Below are positions 1 through 8,254 of a DNA stretch of 64,000 nt, piece by piece (position 1 is the stretch's first letter; every line of letters begins with the position of its first letter). A model generated the notes under the pieces. The model was not told where the DNA came from. It did not search any database and saw only the letters and a list, made by a program, of their open reading frames with translations. The translations under genes and the position numbers were made by a program. Location: the NCBI GenBank assembly GCA_038212215.1, contig JBBQUT010000018.1, forward strand, positions 22,766 through 86,765, in the 5' to 3' direction. This DNA is from JALZAI01 sp038212215. Its GTDB lineage: Bacteria > Actinomycetota > Actinomycetes > Mycobacteriales > Jatrophihabitantaceae.

Positions 1-10
1 TGACCCTCAT
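1..10 (-). CDS. Start of a downstream gene, probably mnmA (tRNA 2-thiouridylase), cut by window edge
   Basis: On the minus strand an ATG at 10-8 overlaps the TGA of the cysteine desulfurase (ATGA). Only three codons, Met-Arg-Val, are visible. In many actinobacteria the gene directly after this desulfurase is mnmA/trmU, whose product uses the persulfide sulfur to thiolate tRNA and commonly begins Met-(Arg/Lys)-Val-Leu. The identity is inferred from gene order and three residues only. Confidence 0.4.
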
Positions 11-1185
11 CGGGCAGCGACGGAAGTCAGCCCGGCCCGCCGCGCGCGATCGACGGCAGGGCCGATGGCGTCGATCACGGCGTCGACGTCCTCGGGTGTG
101 GAGGTGTGTCCGAGCGAGAAGCGCAGCGAACCGCGTGCCTCGGCGTCGCTGACCCCCATCGCGGTCAGGACGTGCGAGGGCTGCGCCACACCGGCCGCAC
201 AGGCCGAGCCGGTCGAGCATTCGATGCCGCGCGCGTCGAGCAGCATCAGCAGCGCGTCACCCTCACAGCCCGGGAAGCTGACGTGCGCGATGCCCGGCAG
301 CCGCTTGGTCGGGTGGCCGTTGATGACGACGTCCGGAATCACGCCGGCGATCTTGCAAATCAGGTGATCACGCAGCGCGGACATGCGCCGGGCGACCGAC
401 TGGCGTCGCTCGACCGCGATCGCCGTCGCGACGGCAAGCCCCACGATCCCCGCAACGTCGAAAGTCCCCGAGCGCACGTCACGTTCCTGCCCGCCACCGT
501 GCAGCAGCGGCTCGCACACGGCGTCGCGGCGCAGCAGCAGCGCGCCAGTGCCGACGGCGCCACCGAGCTTGTGGCCGGTCATGGTCAGCGCGTCGACGCC
601 GGACGCGGCGAAGTCGACCTGCAGACCGCCGACCGCCTGCACGGCGTCGGTGTGGAAGGGCACGTCGAACTCGTGGGCGATCTCGGCGAGTTCCGCGACG
701 GGCTGTACGGTGCCGACCTCGTTGTTTGCCCACATGACGCTGACCAGCGCAGCTGATGTCGGGTCGTCGGCGAGCGCCGCCCGGAGATCCGCGGGCGCGA
801 CCCGGCCCTGGTGGTCGACCGGCAAGTAAGCGACCTCGGCGCCCTGTGCCTCGGCAAGCCACTGGGCGGTGTCGAGCACCGCGTGATGCTCAACCGCGCT
901 GACGATCACCCGACGGCGGCGCGGATCGGCCGCGCGGCGGGCCCAGTACATGCCCTTCACCGCCAGGTTGTCGGCCTCGGTGCCTCCGGCGGTGAAGATC
1001 ACCTCGGACGGTCGGGCACCGAGCGAGGCGGCCAGCTGCTCGCGAGATTCCTCGACCCGGCGCCGCGCCCGGCGCCCCGCGCCGTGCAGCGAGGAAGCAT
1101 TGCCGAGTTCGCCCAGCGCGCCCGCGACGGCCGCCAGGGCTTCGGGGAGCATGGGCGTCGTCGCCGCGTGGTCCAGGTATCTCAT
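7..1185 (-). CDS. iscS: Cysteine desulfurase, IscS/NifS type
   Basis: A PLP-dependent enzyme that takes sulfur from L-cysteine as an enzyme persulfide for tRNA thiolation and Fe-S clusters. The 392 residues match the family length. Visible are HAATTP near the N-terminus, EHHAVLD around residue 100, the Schiff-base lysine in TGHKLGG (Lys206) and the catalytic cysteine in STGSAC (Cys329). The stop overlaps the next start as ATGA, so it is probably cotranscribed with a tRNA thiolase. The order etfB, etfA, transporter, desulfurase resembles the mycobacterial Rv3029c-Rv3025c region. Confidence in the family is high; whether it serves mainly tRNA or Fe-S clusters is inferred. Confidence 0.95.
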   Translation of the reverse strand: MRYLDHAATTPMLPEALAAVAGALGELGNASSLHGAGRRARRRVEESREQLAASLGARPSEVIFTAGGTEADNLAVKGMYWARRAADPRRRRVIVSAVEHHAVLDTAQWLAEAQGAEVAYLPVDHQGRVAPADLRAALADDPTSAALVSVMWANNEVGTVQPVAELAEIAHEFDVPFHTDAVQAVGGLQVDFAASGVDALTMTGHKLGGAVGTGALLLRRDAVCEPLLHGGGQERDVRSGTFDVAGIVGLAVATAIAVERRQSVARRMSALRDHLICKIAGVIPDVVINGHPTKRLPGIAHVSFPGCEGDALLMLLDARGIECSTGSACAAGVAQPSHVLTAMGVSDAEARGSLRFSLGHTSTPEDVDAVIDAIGPAVDRARRAGLTSVAAR

Positions 1186-1214
1186 CGTCCGTCAGCTTAC
1201 GACGCGCTACGGCC

Positions 1215-2597
1215 TTACCAGCCAGCGCCCGGACGCGCCTGTCCGGCCCCGATCGAGCCTGCGACGGCGATCGCAGCCATGGTGAGGGTCAATACCCAGA
1301 AGGCCGCGGTGAACCCGAGCACACCGCTCGCTGCCGCCCCGACCAGGACGCCGCCGAAACCGGTCGTCAGTGCCGCCCCCGTCGCGTCCGACAGTTGCAG
1401 TGCAGCAGAGTCGCCGCCACGCTCGGCGTCGGTCGTCCAACGCAGCAGCAGCACGCTGGTGCTCGTCATCGCCAGACCCATGCCGACCCCAGCAATCGCC
1501 CAAGCCGGGTAGACCAGCCAGCCCGGTGCGGACGGCTGCTGCGCAAACCCGACGGCGAGTGCGGCGAGCCCGACGAGCACGAAACCTGCCCGCAGCAGGC
1601 GCACCCGACGTTTGCGCTCGTCCGCGGTGCTCGGCCTGCCCTGCCACCACGAACCCAGCGCCCAGGTGATGCCGGAGGCGGCAAGCGGCAGGCCGGCGGC
1701 AGTGGGCGAGTAGCCGTGCTGCACGGTCATCGCGAGGGGCACGCTCGCGTCCACACCGAAGAAGGCGCCGGCAAGCAACCCGCGCAGCGCGACCGGCGTC
1801 GCGACACCCGGACGCAACCGCGCGGTTCCGGGCGGCAGCAGCCGGTGCAGCCCCCAGCCGATGCCGGCGATTCCGGCGGCACCGCCGACGAGCCAGAGTG
1901 CGGTGCGGTGCTGCCCGGCACTCTGGACGAGAGCGATGCCGGCGGCGACCGCAAGGGCCCGCAGCACCCGTCTCGGATCGGCCAGTCCACTGGGTGTGCC
2001 GGCACGCGCGCGGGGCAGGCGGCGCAGCACCGGCAGCAGCAGCCCGGCGCCGACGAGCACGAAGGGCAGCAGGCCGAGGAACACCCAGCGCCAGCTCAGC
2101 TGCTGGGTGAGCGCGCCGGAGAGCACCGGACCCAGCAGCGATGGCAACACCCAGGCCGACGCCGTCGCCGCGAAGACCTTTGGCTGCAGCTCTTGCGGGT
2201 AGCGCTCACCGATCACCACATACAACGCGGTGATCAGCAGACCGCTGCCGAAACCCTGTACGACGCGTCCGGCGACGAACTGGGTCATCACCACAGCGCT
2301 ACCGGAGAGGACCAGGCCGGCGGCGAAGCAGGCCAGCCCGGCGATCAACGGCCGACGAGCACCCTGCGCGTCGCACAGCTGACCGGACACCACCATGCCG
2401 ACCACGTTCGCCAGCAGGAACCCGGTGAACGCCCAGCCGTAGGCAGCGAGCCCGTGCAGATCCCGAGCCGCGGTCGGCAACGCAGCCGACACCGCCATGG
2501 CCTCGAAGGCGATCAGGGTGATCACGATGAGCAGGCCGAACGTCGATGAACGCAGCGGGGCGCGAAACACCGAATCGGGAGCGGTCTTGGTCGTCAC
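1215..2597 (-). CDS. MFS transporter, drug-exporter type
   Basis: A hydrophobic protein of about 460 residues with roughly 12-14 predicted membrane helices, consistent with a proton-driven exporter. The loop after helix 2 has the MFS signature region (GQLCDAQGARRPLIAG), and a helix near residue 120 resembles motif C (RVVQGFGSGLLITALYVV). The substrate cannot be read from sequence. Start choice: GTG at 2597 is preferred; an in-frame TTG at 2612 has no better ribosome site. A possible 11-codon ORF from an ATG at 2629 ends as GTGA on this GTG. It lies 38 bases after etfA and 29 bases before the desulfurase, so it may be part of one transcript. Confidence 0.88.
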   Translation of the reverse strand: MTTKTAPDSVFRAPLRSSTFGLLIVITLIAFEAMAVSAALPTAARDLHGLAAYGWAFTGFLLANVVGMVVSGQLCDAQGARRPLIAGLACFAAGLVLSGSAVVMTQFVAGRVVQGFGSGLLITALYVVIGERYPQELQPKVFAATASAWVLPSLLGPVLSGALTQQLSWRWVFLGLLPFVLVGAGLLLPVLRRLPRARAGTPSGLADPRRVLRALAVAAGIALVQSAGQHRTALWLVGGAAGIAGIGWGLHRLLPPGTARLRPGVATPVALRGLLAGAFFGVDASVPLAMTVQHGYSPTAAGLPLAASGITWALGSWWQGRPSTADERKRRVRLLRAGFVLVGLAALAVGFAQQPSAPGWLVYPAWAIAGVGMGLAMTSTSVLLLRWTTDAERGGDSAALQLSDATGAALTTGFGGVLVGAAASGVLGFTAAFWVLTLTMAAIAVAGSIGAGQARPGAGW

Positions 2598-2635
2598 CGG
2601 TCCAGCATGCAAGTTGAAGTCAGGTTCATGGCAAT

Positions 2636-3592
2636 TCAGCTCTTGCGTTTGGTGATCTCCTCGGTCAGCTGAGGTGCCACCTGGAACAAGTCTCCGACGA
2701 CGCCGAAGTCGGCCAGTTCGAAGATCGGCGCCTCAGCATCCTTGTTGATTGCGACGATCGTCTTGGATGTCTGCATGCCCGCCCGGTGCTGGATAGCACC
2801 GGAAATGCCGACCGCGACGTAAAGCTGCGGCGAGACTGTGACGCCGGTCTGCCCCACCTGCATCTGGTGATCAACCCAGCCCGCATCGACGACCGCGCGT
2901 GAGGCACCGACCGCGGCGCCGAGCGAATCGGCGAGCTTCTCGATGATCTCGAAGTTCTCGGCCTTGCCGATACCGCGGCCACCCGACACCACGACCGACG
3001 CGTCGGCCAGGTGCGGGCGTGACCCCTTGGCCTCGACGACCGTGTCGGTGATCTTCGCGCGTTTCGCGCCGTCGGACACCTGCACGTCCACGGCAACCTG
3101 CTCCGCCGCACCCGACGATGCTTGCGGGGTGAAGGAGTTCGGCCGCACGGTGATCACCGGCGTGCCGGTGCGCACCCTGGCCTGCACGGTGACTCCGGCG
3201 CCGAAGATCGACTGCGTCACGCTTCCGTCACCGAAACCGACCGCGTCGTAGAGCACGCCCGAGCCGAGCTTGACCGCCAGTCGCGCAGCAATCTCTTTGT
3301 TCTCTGCGCTGGAGGACAGCAGCACTGCGGCCGGCGACGCCTGAGCCGCAACCGCGGCGAGCGCCTCGGCCTTCGGCGCCACCGAATAGCTGGCGATGTC
3401 GTCGTTCTCGACGACGTAAACCTTCGCCGCGCCGTACTCGGCCAGTTGCTCGCCGAGCGCGGCGGCCGTGCCGGGAGCTCCGACGACGACAGCGCTCGGC
3501 TCACCCAGCGACCGGGCTGCCGTCAGCAGTTCGAAGCTCACCTTCTTGACGCTGCCGTCGGCCGAATCGACGAGTACGAGTACCTCTGCCAT
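2636..3592 (-). CDS. etfA: Electron transfer flavoprotein alpha subunit
   Basis: Alpha subunit of the FAD-containing ETF that accepts electrons from acyl-CoA and other dehydrogenases and passes them to the quinone pool via ETF:quinone oxidoreductase. It has 318 residues. The C-terminal FAD-binding half is clear: VSGGRGIG, GQTGVTVSPQLYVAVGISGA and INKDAEAPIFELADFGVVGD. It follows etfB by 27 bases on the same strand, the usual fixAB pair, in an order seen in mycobacteria (Rv3029c-Rv3028c). Confidence 0.96.
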   Translation of the reverse strand: MAEVLVLVDSADGSVKKVSFELLTAARSLGEPSAVVVGAPGTAAALGEQLAEYGAAKVYVVENDDIASYSVAPKAEALAAVAAQASPAAVLLSSSAENKEIAARLAVKLGSGVLYDAVGFGDGSVTQSIFGAGVTVQARVRTGTPVITVRPNSFTPQASSGAAEQVAVDVQVSDGAKRAKITDTVVEAKGSRPHLADASVVVSGGRGIGKAENFEIIEKLADSLGAAVGASRAVVDAGWVDHQMQVGQTGVTVSPQLYVAVGISGAIQHRAGMQTSKTIVAINKDAEAPIFELADFGVVGDLFQVAPQLTEEITKRKS

Positions 3593-3619
3593 GTCAGTCG
3601 TCTCCTCTTGCCTAGACCG

Positions 3620-4399
3620 TCAGATCAGTTTCTTGGAGGCCAGGAAGTCAGCGATCGCCGCTCCCCCGTCGCCTTCGTCCTTGACGCTCTGCCCGGCCGC
3701 CCGGGGCGGAGCATTCTCGAAAGACACCACCTCGGTGGACGCGTTGGCCAGGCCCACTTCGCCGGCGTCGAGCCCGATATCGGCAAGCGTCATCACGTCC
3801 ACCGGCTTGCCCTTGGCGGCCATGATCCCCTTGAAGGACGGGTACCGCGGGTCGTTGATCTTCTCCACCACGCTGATCACCGCAGGCATGCTGCCCTCGA
3901 CGGTCTCGTAGCCGGAGTCGGTGACGCGCTCGATGCTCACCGTGGATCCCTCGATGGTCACCTTGCGGGCATAGGTCAGCTGCGGCACGTCGAGCAACTC
4001 GGCAAGCATCGCTGGCACGACCGCGCCGCGCGCGTCGGTCGCCTCCGACCCGGCGATGGCCACGTCCCACTCGACGTTGCCGAGGGCCTTGGCGAGGATC
4101 TTCGCCGTTGCGATGGCGTCGGACCCGTGAATTGCCTCGTCCGAGACGTGCAGTGCCCGATCCGCTCCCATGGACAAAGCTTTGCGGATGGACTCGAGCG
4201 CACGGTCGGGTCCGACGGTGAGGATAGTGACCACGCCGTCGTGTGCTTCCTTGAGCCGCAAGCCCTCTTCGATGGCGAATTCGTCGATGTAATTGATGAC
4301 CGGATCGACAGCGCCGCGGTCAACTGTGTTGTCGGAGGCATCGAGCCTGCGGTCGCCTTCGGTGTCGGGCACCTGCTTCATCAGTACCACAATGTTCAT
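3620..4399 (-). CDS. etfB: Electron transfer flavoprotein beta subunit
   Basis: Beta subunit of ETF, binding AMP and docking partner dehydrogenases. It has 259 residues and begins MNIVVLMKQVPDTE, a typical start. The ETF-beta signature region is around residues 110-170 (AGSEATDARGAVVPAMLAE, followed by TVEGSMPAVISVVEKIN). It is the first gene of the etfBA pair. The 173-base gap upstream (4400-4572) separates it from the end of the S9 peptidase gene and should hold the promoter; no clear -10/-35 was assigned. Confidence 0.96.
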   Translation of the reverse strand: MNIVVLMKQVPDTEGDRRLDASDNTVDRGAVDPVINYIDEFAIEEGLRLKEAHDGVVTILTVGPDRALESIRKALSMGADRALHVSDEAIHGSDAIATAKILAKALGNVEWDVAIAGSEATDARGAVVPAMLAELLDVPQLTYARKVTIEGSTVSIERVTDSGYETVEGSMPAVISVVEKINDPRYPSFKGIMAAKGKPVDVMTLADIGLDAGEVGLANASTEVVSFENAPPRAAGQSVKDEGDGGAAIADFLASKKLI

Positions 4400-4572
4400 T
4401 GCGTTCGCTGACCTCTCGGATCGGGAATTCGCGCGGACGTGCTGCCTGCGACGTTAGCCGCGAATAGTGCCCTAAGGGATTTCAGCATCGCATGTCACCG
4501 GTTGATCGCACATCTCGACCTCGGCCGCAGCGGTGTGCGTCACCGTGTCGTGGTCGCTCGCGAGCCGACGAG

Positions 4573-6441
4573 TCAGCCGCCCGCGCCAAGCGTGCGGGCT
4601 AGGAACTCAGTCAGCACAGCCAGCAGTTTCAGCCGGGACGTAGCGCGCCGGTACTCGTGCCCCTCCCCCGCGAGTTCCAGATACTCGACCGGGCGGCCCA
4701 GTTCGCGTAGCCGCTCGACGATCTGACTTGCCTCGCCCAGCGGCACGTTGGTGTCGAGTTCGCCGTGCACGACGAGCAGTGGGGCATCGATGCGCTCGGC
4801 GTGGTTGAGCGGGGAGAGTTCAGCCAGCAGGGGCGCATCGTGCTCCGGGTCGCCGTACTTGCTCACCGCGGCTGCGGCGATCCAGGCCTCGGTGTCGCGG
4901 TAAAAGCTGAGCAGGTCCGACATCCCGCAGATGTCCACTCCCGCAGCGAACGTGGGCGCGTGGTGGATGAGCGCGAGCAGCGTGAGGTAGCCGCCGTACG
5001 AGCGTCCGGTCACCGCGATCCGGTCCGCGTCGGCGTAGCCGCGCGAAACGATCGCGCGCGCACACTCGGCAACGTCGTGGATCGCTTCGAAGCGCCCGTA
5101 GCGATCGTCGGCGTGCACGAAGGCGCGCCCGAACCCGGAGGAGCCACGAATGTTTGGCGCGAAGACGGTGATGCCGGCTGCGGCCAGCACTTGGTGCTGC
5201 GGCGTGAACACCGGGCGCTCCTGCGCCTCCGGGCCGCCGTGCAGGCTGATCATCGCCGGCCGCGCACTGCCGACGCCGTGCCGGTCGCGGCCCGGGTACA
5301 GCCACCCGGTCAGCGGCAGCCCGTCACGGGATAGAAACTGCAACAGCCGCGGGTGGACGAGATCGGTGCGCGGCGGCATCGAAGCGGGGGTGACGGGCGT
5401 CCACTCGGTGGTGTGCCAGTCCAGGCGCCACAACCGGCGTGGCGCGACGGCGCTCTCGACCGACACCACCGCGTCGCCGCCGCCCCGGGCGAGCGCAACC
5501 CCGGCGACCACCTCGCCGGGCAGCCCCGCGCAGGCGCGGCGCTGCCCGGTCAGGAGATCGAACAACTCGACCTCGCTGCGTCCGGCCACGTTCCACACCA
5601 GCACCATCCGCCGCCCGGCGGCATCGGCGTCGATCAGTTCCAGCTCGGCGTCCTCGCGCGCAGCTAGCGCGCCGGCGCCCTTGCGGAGACCGTCCTCGTG
5701 CAGGCCGATCGCGATCAACTCGCGGCGCGGACGGCCGGCGTCGCTCACCAGATAGGCGACGAGGCCGCCGCCGACCGGCGCCGCGCGCAGCAGGCCGATG
5801 TCCGCGGACCCGGTGTCCTGGTAGGGCAGCACGGGGTAGTCCACATCGACCGACCGGTCGACCAGCCGGCAGAAATGAGCCCCGCGAGTGCCGTCGCGAA
5901 GTAATGCGAAGCGCCCGTCGCCGGTCAGATCCAGCACATCGATCAACCCACCGCGTGCGACAAGCTCCGACTCGCTTGTCACCGGGTCGATCAGCACGCA
6001 CTCGTTGGGCACGTGCGGCTCGTCCGAGCACACGGTGACGACCAGCCCGTGCCCCTCGCGGGCCCACGGTCCGAGCACTGCATGCACGGAGCCTCCCGCG
6101 ACGCGCTGCGCATCGCGGCCGTCCGGCCGCACGACCCAGACCTCGGTGCGCACGCCGCCCCCCGTCGCGACCGAGCAGCCCAACCACTGCTGATCCGGTG
6201 ACCAGTGCACCGACAGGACCGGATCACCGCTGAACGGCAGTACCGCGGCCGACGGTTCCGGCTCTCCCGGCACCGGAACGTCCTGCACCCACAGCTCGGG
6301 GACGCCGCGCCGGTCGCTGACGAAGGCGACCCGGGTGCCGTCGTGGCTCAGCGTCGGCATCCATGCACCCCACGCCTCGACCAGGGCATGGGCCAGTGGC
6401 GCGACTTCGCGCCAGAGCGCCGACACCTCACTCGGCTGCAC
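4573..6441 (-). CDS. S9 family (prolyl oligopeptidase-type) serine peptidase
   Basis: A peptidase of about 622 residues with an N-terminal beta-propeller (WD40/TolB-like strands such as PTLSHDGTRVAFVSDRRG) and a C-terminal alpha/beta hydrolase domain from about residue 370. The catalytic triad is visible: Ser in GRSYGG (about 481), Asp in GELDTNVPL (about 563), His in GEGHEYR (about 595). The GTG at 6441, 18 bases after the amidotransferase stop and preceded by GGGA, is chosen over upstream in-frame starts inside that gene. No signal peptide is seen, so it is probably cytoplasmic. As third gene of a ligase-amidotransferase-peptidase operon it may trim or recycle the product; that role is inference. 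Confidence 0.9.
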   Translation of the reverse strand: MQPSEVSALWREVAPLAHALVEAWGAWMPTLSHDGTRVAFVSDRRGVPELWVQDVPVPGEPEPSAAVLPFSGDPVLSVHWSPDQQWLGCSVATGGGVRTEVWVVRPDGRDAQRVAGGSVHAVLGPWAREGHGLVVTVCSDEPHVPNECVLIDPVTSESELVARGGLIDVLDLTGDGRFALLRDGTRGAHFCRLVDRSVDVDYPVLPYQDTGSADIGLLRAAPVGGGLVAYLVSDAGRPRRELIAIGLHEDGLRKGAGALAAREDAELELIDADAAGRRMVLVWNVAGRSEVELFDLLTGQRRACAGLPGEVVAGVALARGGGDAVVSVESAVAPRRLWRLDWHTTEWTPVTPASMPPRTDLVHPRLLQFLSRDGLPLTGWLYPGRDRHGVGSARPAMISLHGGPEAQERPVFTPQHQVLAAAGITVFAPNIRGSSGFGRAFVHADDRYGRFEAIHDVAECARAIVSRGYADADRIAVTGRSYGGYLTLLALIHHAPTFAAGVDICGMSDLLSFYRDTEAWIAAAAVSKYGDPEHDAPLLAELSPLNHAERIDAPLLVVHGELDTNVPLGEASQIVERLRELGRPVEYLELAGEGHEYRRATSRLKLLAVLTEFLARTLGAGG

Positions 6442-6458
6442 AGCGACGCGTCCCGCGC

Positions 6459-8243
6459 TCAGTGGACGTCCATGGCCTGCAGCCACATCTCGATCAGCGC
6501 CAGCTGCCACAGCGCGTTGGAACCGAGCGTGGTGCGGTTCCGGTTCGGGTCGGCCAGCATCTTCTCGACGGTCTCCGGACGGAACAGGCCCCGACGTTTC
6601 GCCGCCGGGTCCGTGAGTGCGGCCCGCACCCGCTCGAGATAGGGCCCGTCCAGCTGCCGGATCGCCGGCACCGGGAAGTATCCCTTCGTGCGGTCGATCA
6701 CCGCGTCCGGGACGATGCCGCGGCTGGCGCGCTTGAGCACGCCCTTGCCGCCGTCCGCGAGTTTCTGCTCAGGCGGGATGAGCGCGGCGAGTTCGACGAC
6801 GTCGTGGTCGAGGAACGGCACCCGCGCCTCGAGACCGGCGGCCATGGTCATGTTGTCGACGCGCTTCACCGGGTCGTCGACAAGCATGATCGTGGTGTCG
6901 TTACGCAGCGCCGCGTCGACCGAGGTCTCGGCGCCGCTGCGCGCGAACTGGTCGATGATGAACTCGCGCGGCGCATCGACGTCGTCCAACCACTCGGGAT
7001 TGAGCAGGTCGGCAAGCTGGGCGTACGGGCGGTCGAAGAAGACCCGTGCGTAGGCGTCAACGGCATCCTCGCGCGCAACTGTCGCTAGCGGCGGATACCA
7101 GTCGTAGCCGCCGAGGATCTCGTCGGCGCCCTGCCCGGACTGCACGACCTTTACGGATCGGGCGACGTCCTGGCTCAGCAGGTAGAACGCGACGCAGTCG
7201 TGGCTGACCATCGGTTCGCCCATCGCGGCGACGGCGCCGTCGATCCCGGGCAGCAACCGCGTGGAATCAATCTTGATGCGGTGGTGGTCGGTGCCGAACT
7301 CGCGCGCGACAAGATCGGAATAATCGAACTCGTCGCCGGATTCGCCGCCGGCTGAGTCGAATCCGATGCTGAAGGTCTGCAAGCCGGTCTGGCCCGCCTC
7401 GGCGAGCAGTGCCACCACCAGGCTGGAGTCGATGCCACCAGAGAGCAGCACCCCGACCGGCACGTCGGCCACCATGCGTCGTTCGACCGCGGTGCGCAGC
7501 GACGCGATCAGCGCGTCCTGCCAGTCACGCTCGCTCCAGTCGCCGCGAGACTGTTCGCGGGCGAACGGCGGATCCCAATAGCGCGTGTCCGTGCACGATC
7601 CGTCGGCGTTGATCACCTGCACCGTGGCGGCCGGCAACTTGCGCACGCCGGCGAGGATCGTGCGCGGCGCCGGCACCACCGAGTGGAAACTCAGGTAGTA
7701 CGCCAGCGCCGTCCGGTCGATGGACGTGTCGACCCCGCCCGCTGCCAACAATGCAGGCAGGCTGGAGGCGAAGCGCACCCGCTCCCCAGTTCGGTCGAGG
7801 TAGAGCGGTTTGATGCCGAGCCGGTCACGGGCCAGCACCAGCCGTCCGCTGCGGTGCTCGGCGATCGCGAACGCGAACATGCCCTTGAACCGTTGCACGC
7901 ACTCGGTGCCCCACTGCGCGTAGGCCTTGCCGATGACCTCCGTGTCGGAGTGCGAGAAGAACCGGTGCCCGAGCCTGCCGAGTTCTTCACGCAATTGCTC
8001 GTAGTTGTAGATGCAGCCATTGAAGACGGTGGTCAGTCCCAGGTCGGGGTCCACCATCGGCTGCGCCCCGGCAGCGGACAGATCGATGATCGCCAACCGA
8101 CGGTGCCCGAGCCCGACTGGGCCGAGCGCCCAGATGCCGCTGCCGTCAGGCCCACGCGCAGCCATCCGGTCACATGCGCGGCCCAGCGCGGCGACATCGG
8201 CCACCGCACCGTCGAACCGGAGCTCACCCACCAGTCCACACAC
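6459..8243 (-). CDS. Asparagine synthase-type amidotransferase, resembles N-acetylglutaminylglutamine amidotransferase
   Basis: A 594-residue glutamine-dependent amidotransferase. Cys2 (MCGLVGE) is the glutaminase nucleophile of the class II amidotransferase domain (about residues 1-200), followed by an ATP-pyrophosphatase domain with the PP-loop VLLSGGIDSSLVV near 255. From memory the wording (GELRFDG, FNGCIYNY, SFHSVVPAPRTIL, EPMVSHDCVAFYLLS) is closest to the TIGR03104 family, the amidotransferase of the dipeptide osmolyte NAGGN, rather than to AsnB for free asparagine. It lies 11 bases after a peptide-ligase-like fusion and its stop closely precedes a peptidase start. Family certain; substrate inferred. 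Confidence 0.9.
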   Translation of the reverse strand: MCGLVGELRFDGAVADVAALGRACDRMAARGPDGSGIWALGPVGLGHRRLAIIDLSAAGAQPMVDPDLGLTTVFNGCIYNYEQLREELGRLGHRFFSHSDTEVIGKAYAQWGTECVQRFKGMFAFAIAEHRSGRLVLARDRLGIKPLYLDRTGERVRFASSLPALLAAGGVDTSIDRTALAYYLSFHSVVPAPRTILAGVRKLPAATVQVINADGSCTDTRYWDPPFAREQSRGDWSERDWQDALIASLRTAVERRMVADVPVGVLLSGGIDSSLVVALLAEAGQTGLQTFSIGFDSAGGESGDEFDYSDLVAREFGTDHHRIKIDSTRLLPGIDGAVAAMGEPMVSHDCVAFYLLSQDVARSVKVVQSGQGADEILGGYDWYPPLATVAREDAVDAYARVFFDRPYAQLADLLNPEWLDDVDAPREFIIDQFARSGAETSVDAALRNDTTIMLVDDPVKRVDNMTMAAGLEARVPFLDHDVVELAALIPPEQKLADGGKGVLKRASRGIVPDAVIDRTKGYFPVPAIRQLDGPYLERVRAALTDPAAKRRGLFRPETVEKMLADPNRNRTTLGSNALWQLALIEMWLQAMDVH

Positions 8244-8254
8244 GCGCGGTTCAC

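Noticed and set aside
1395..2549. Long plus-strand open frame opposite the MFS gene
   Set aside because: Composition (Arg/Gln/Gly-rich, low complexity) is that of a frame shadow; the minus strand codes a clear membrane transporter.
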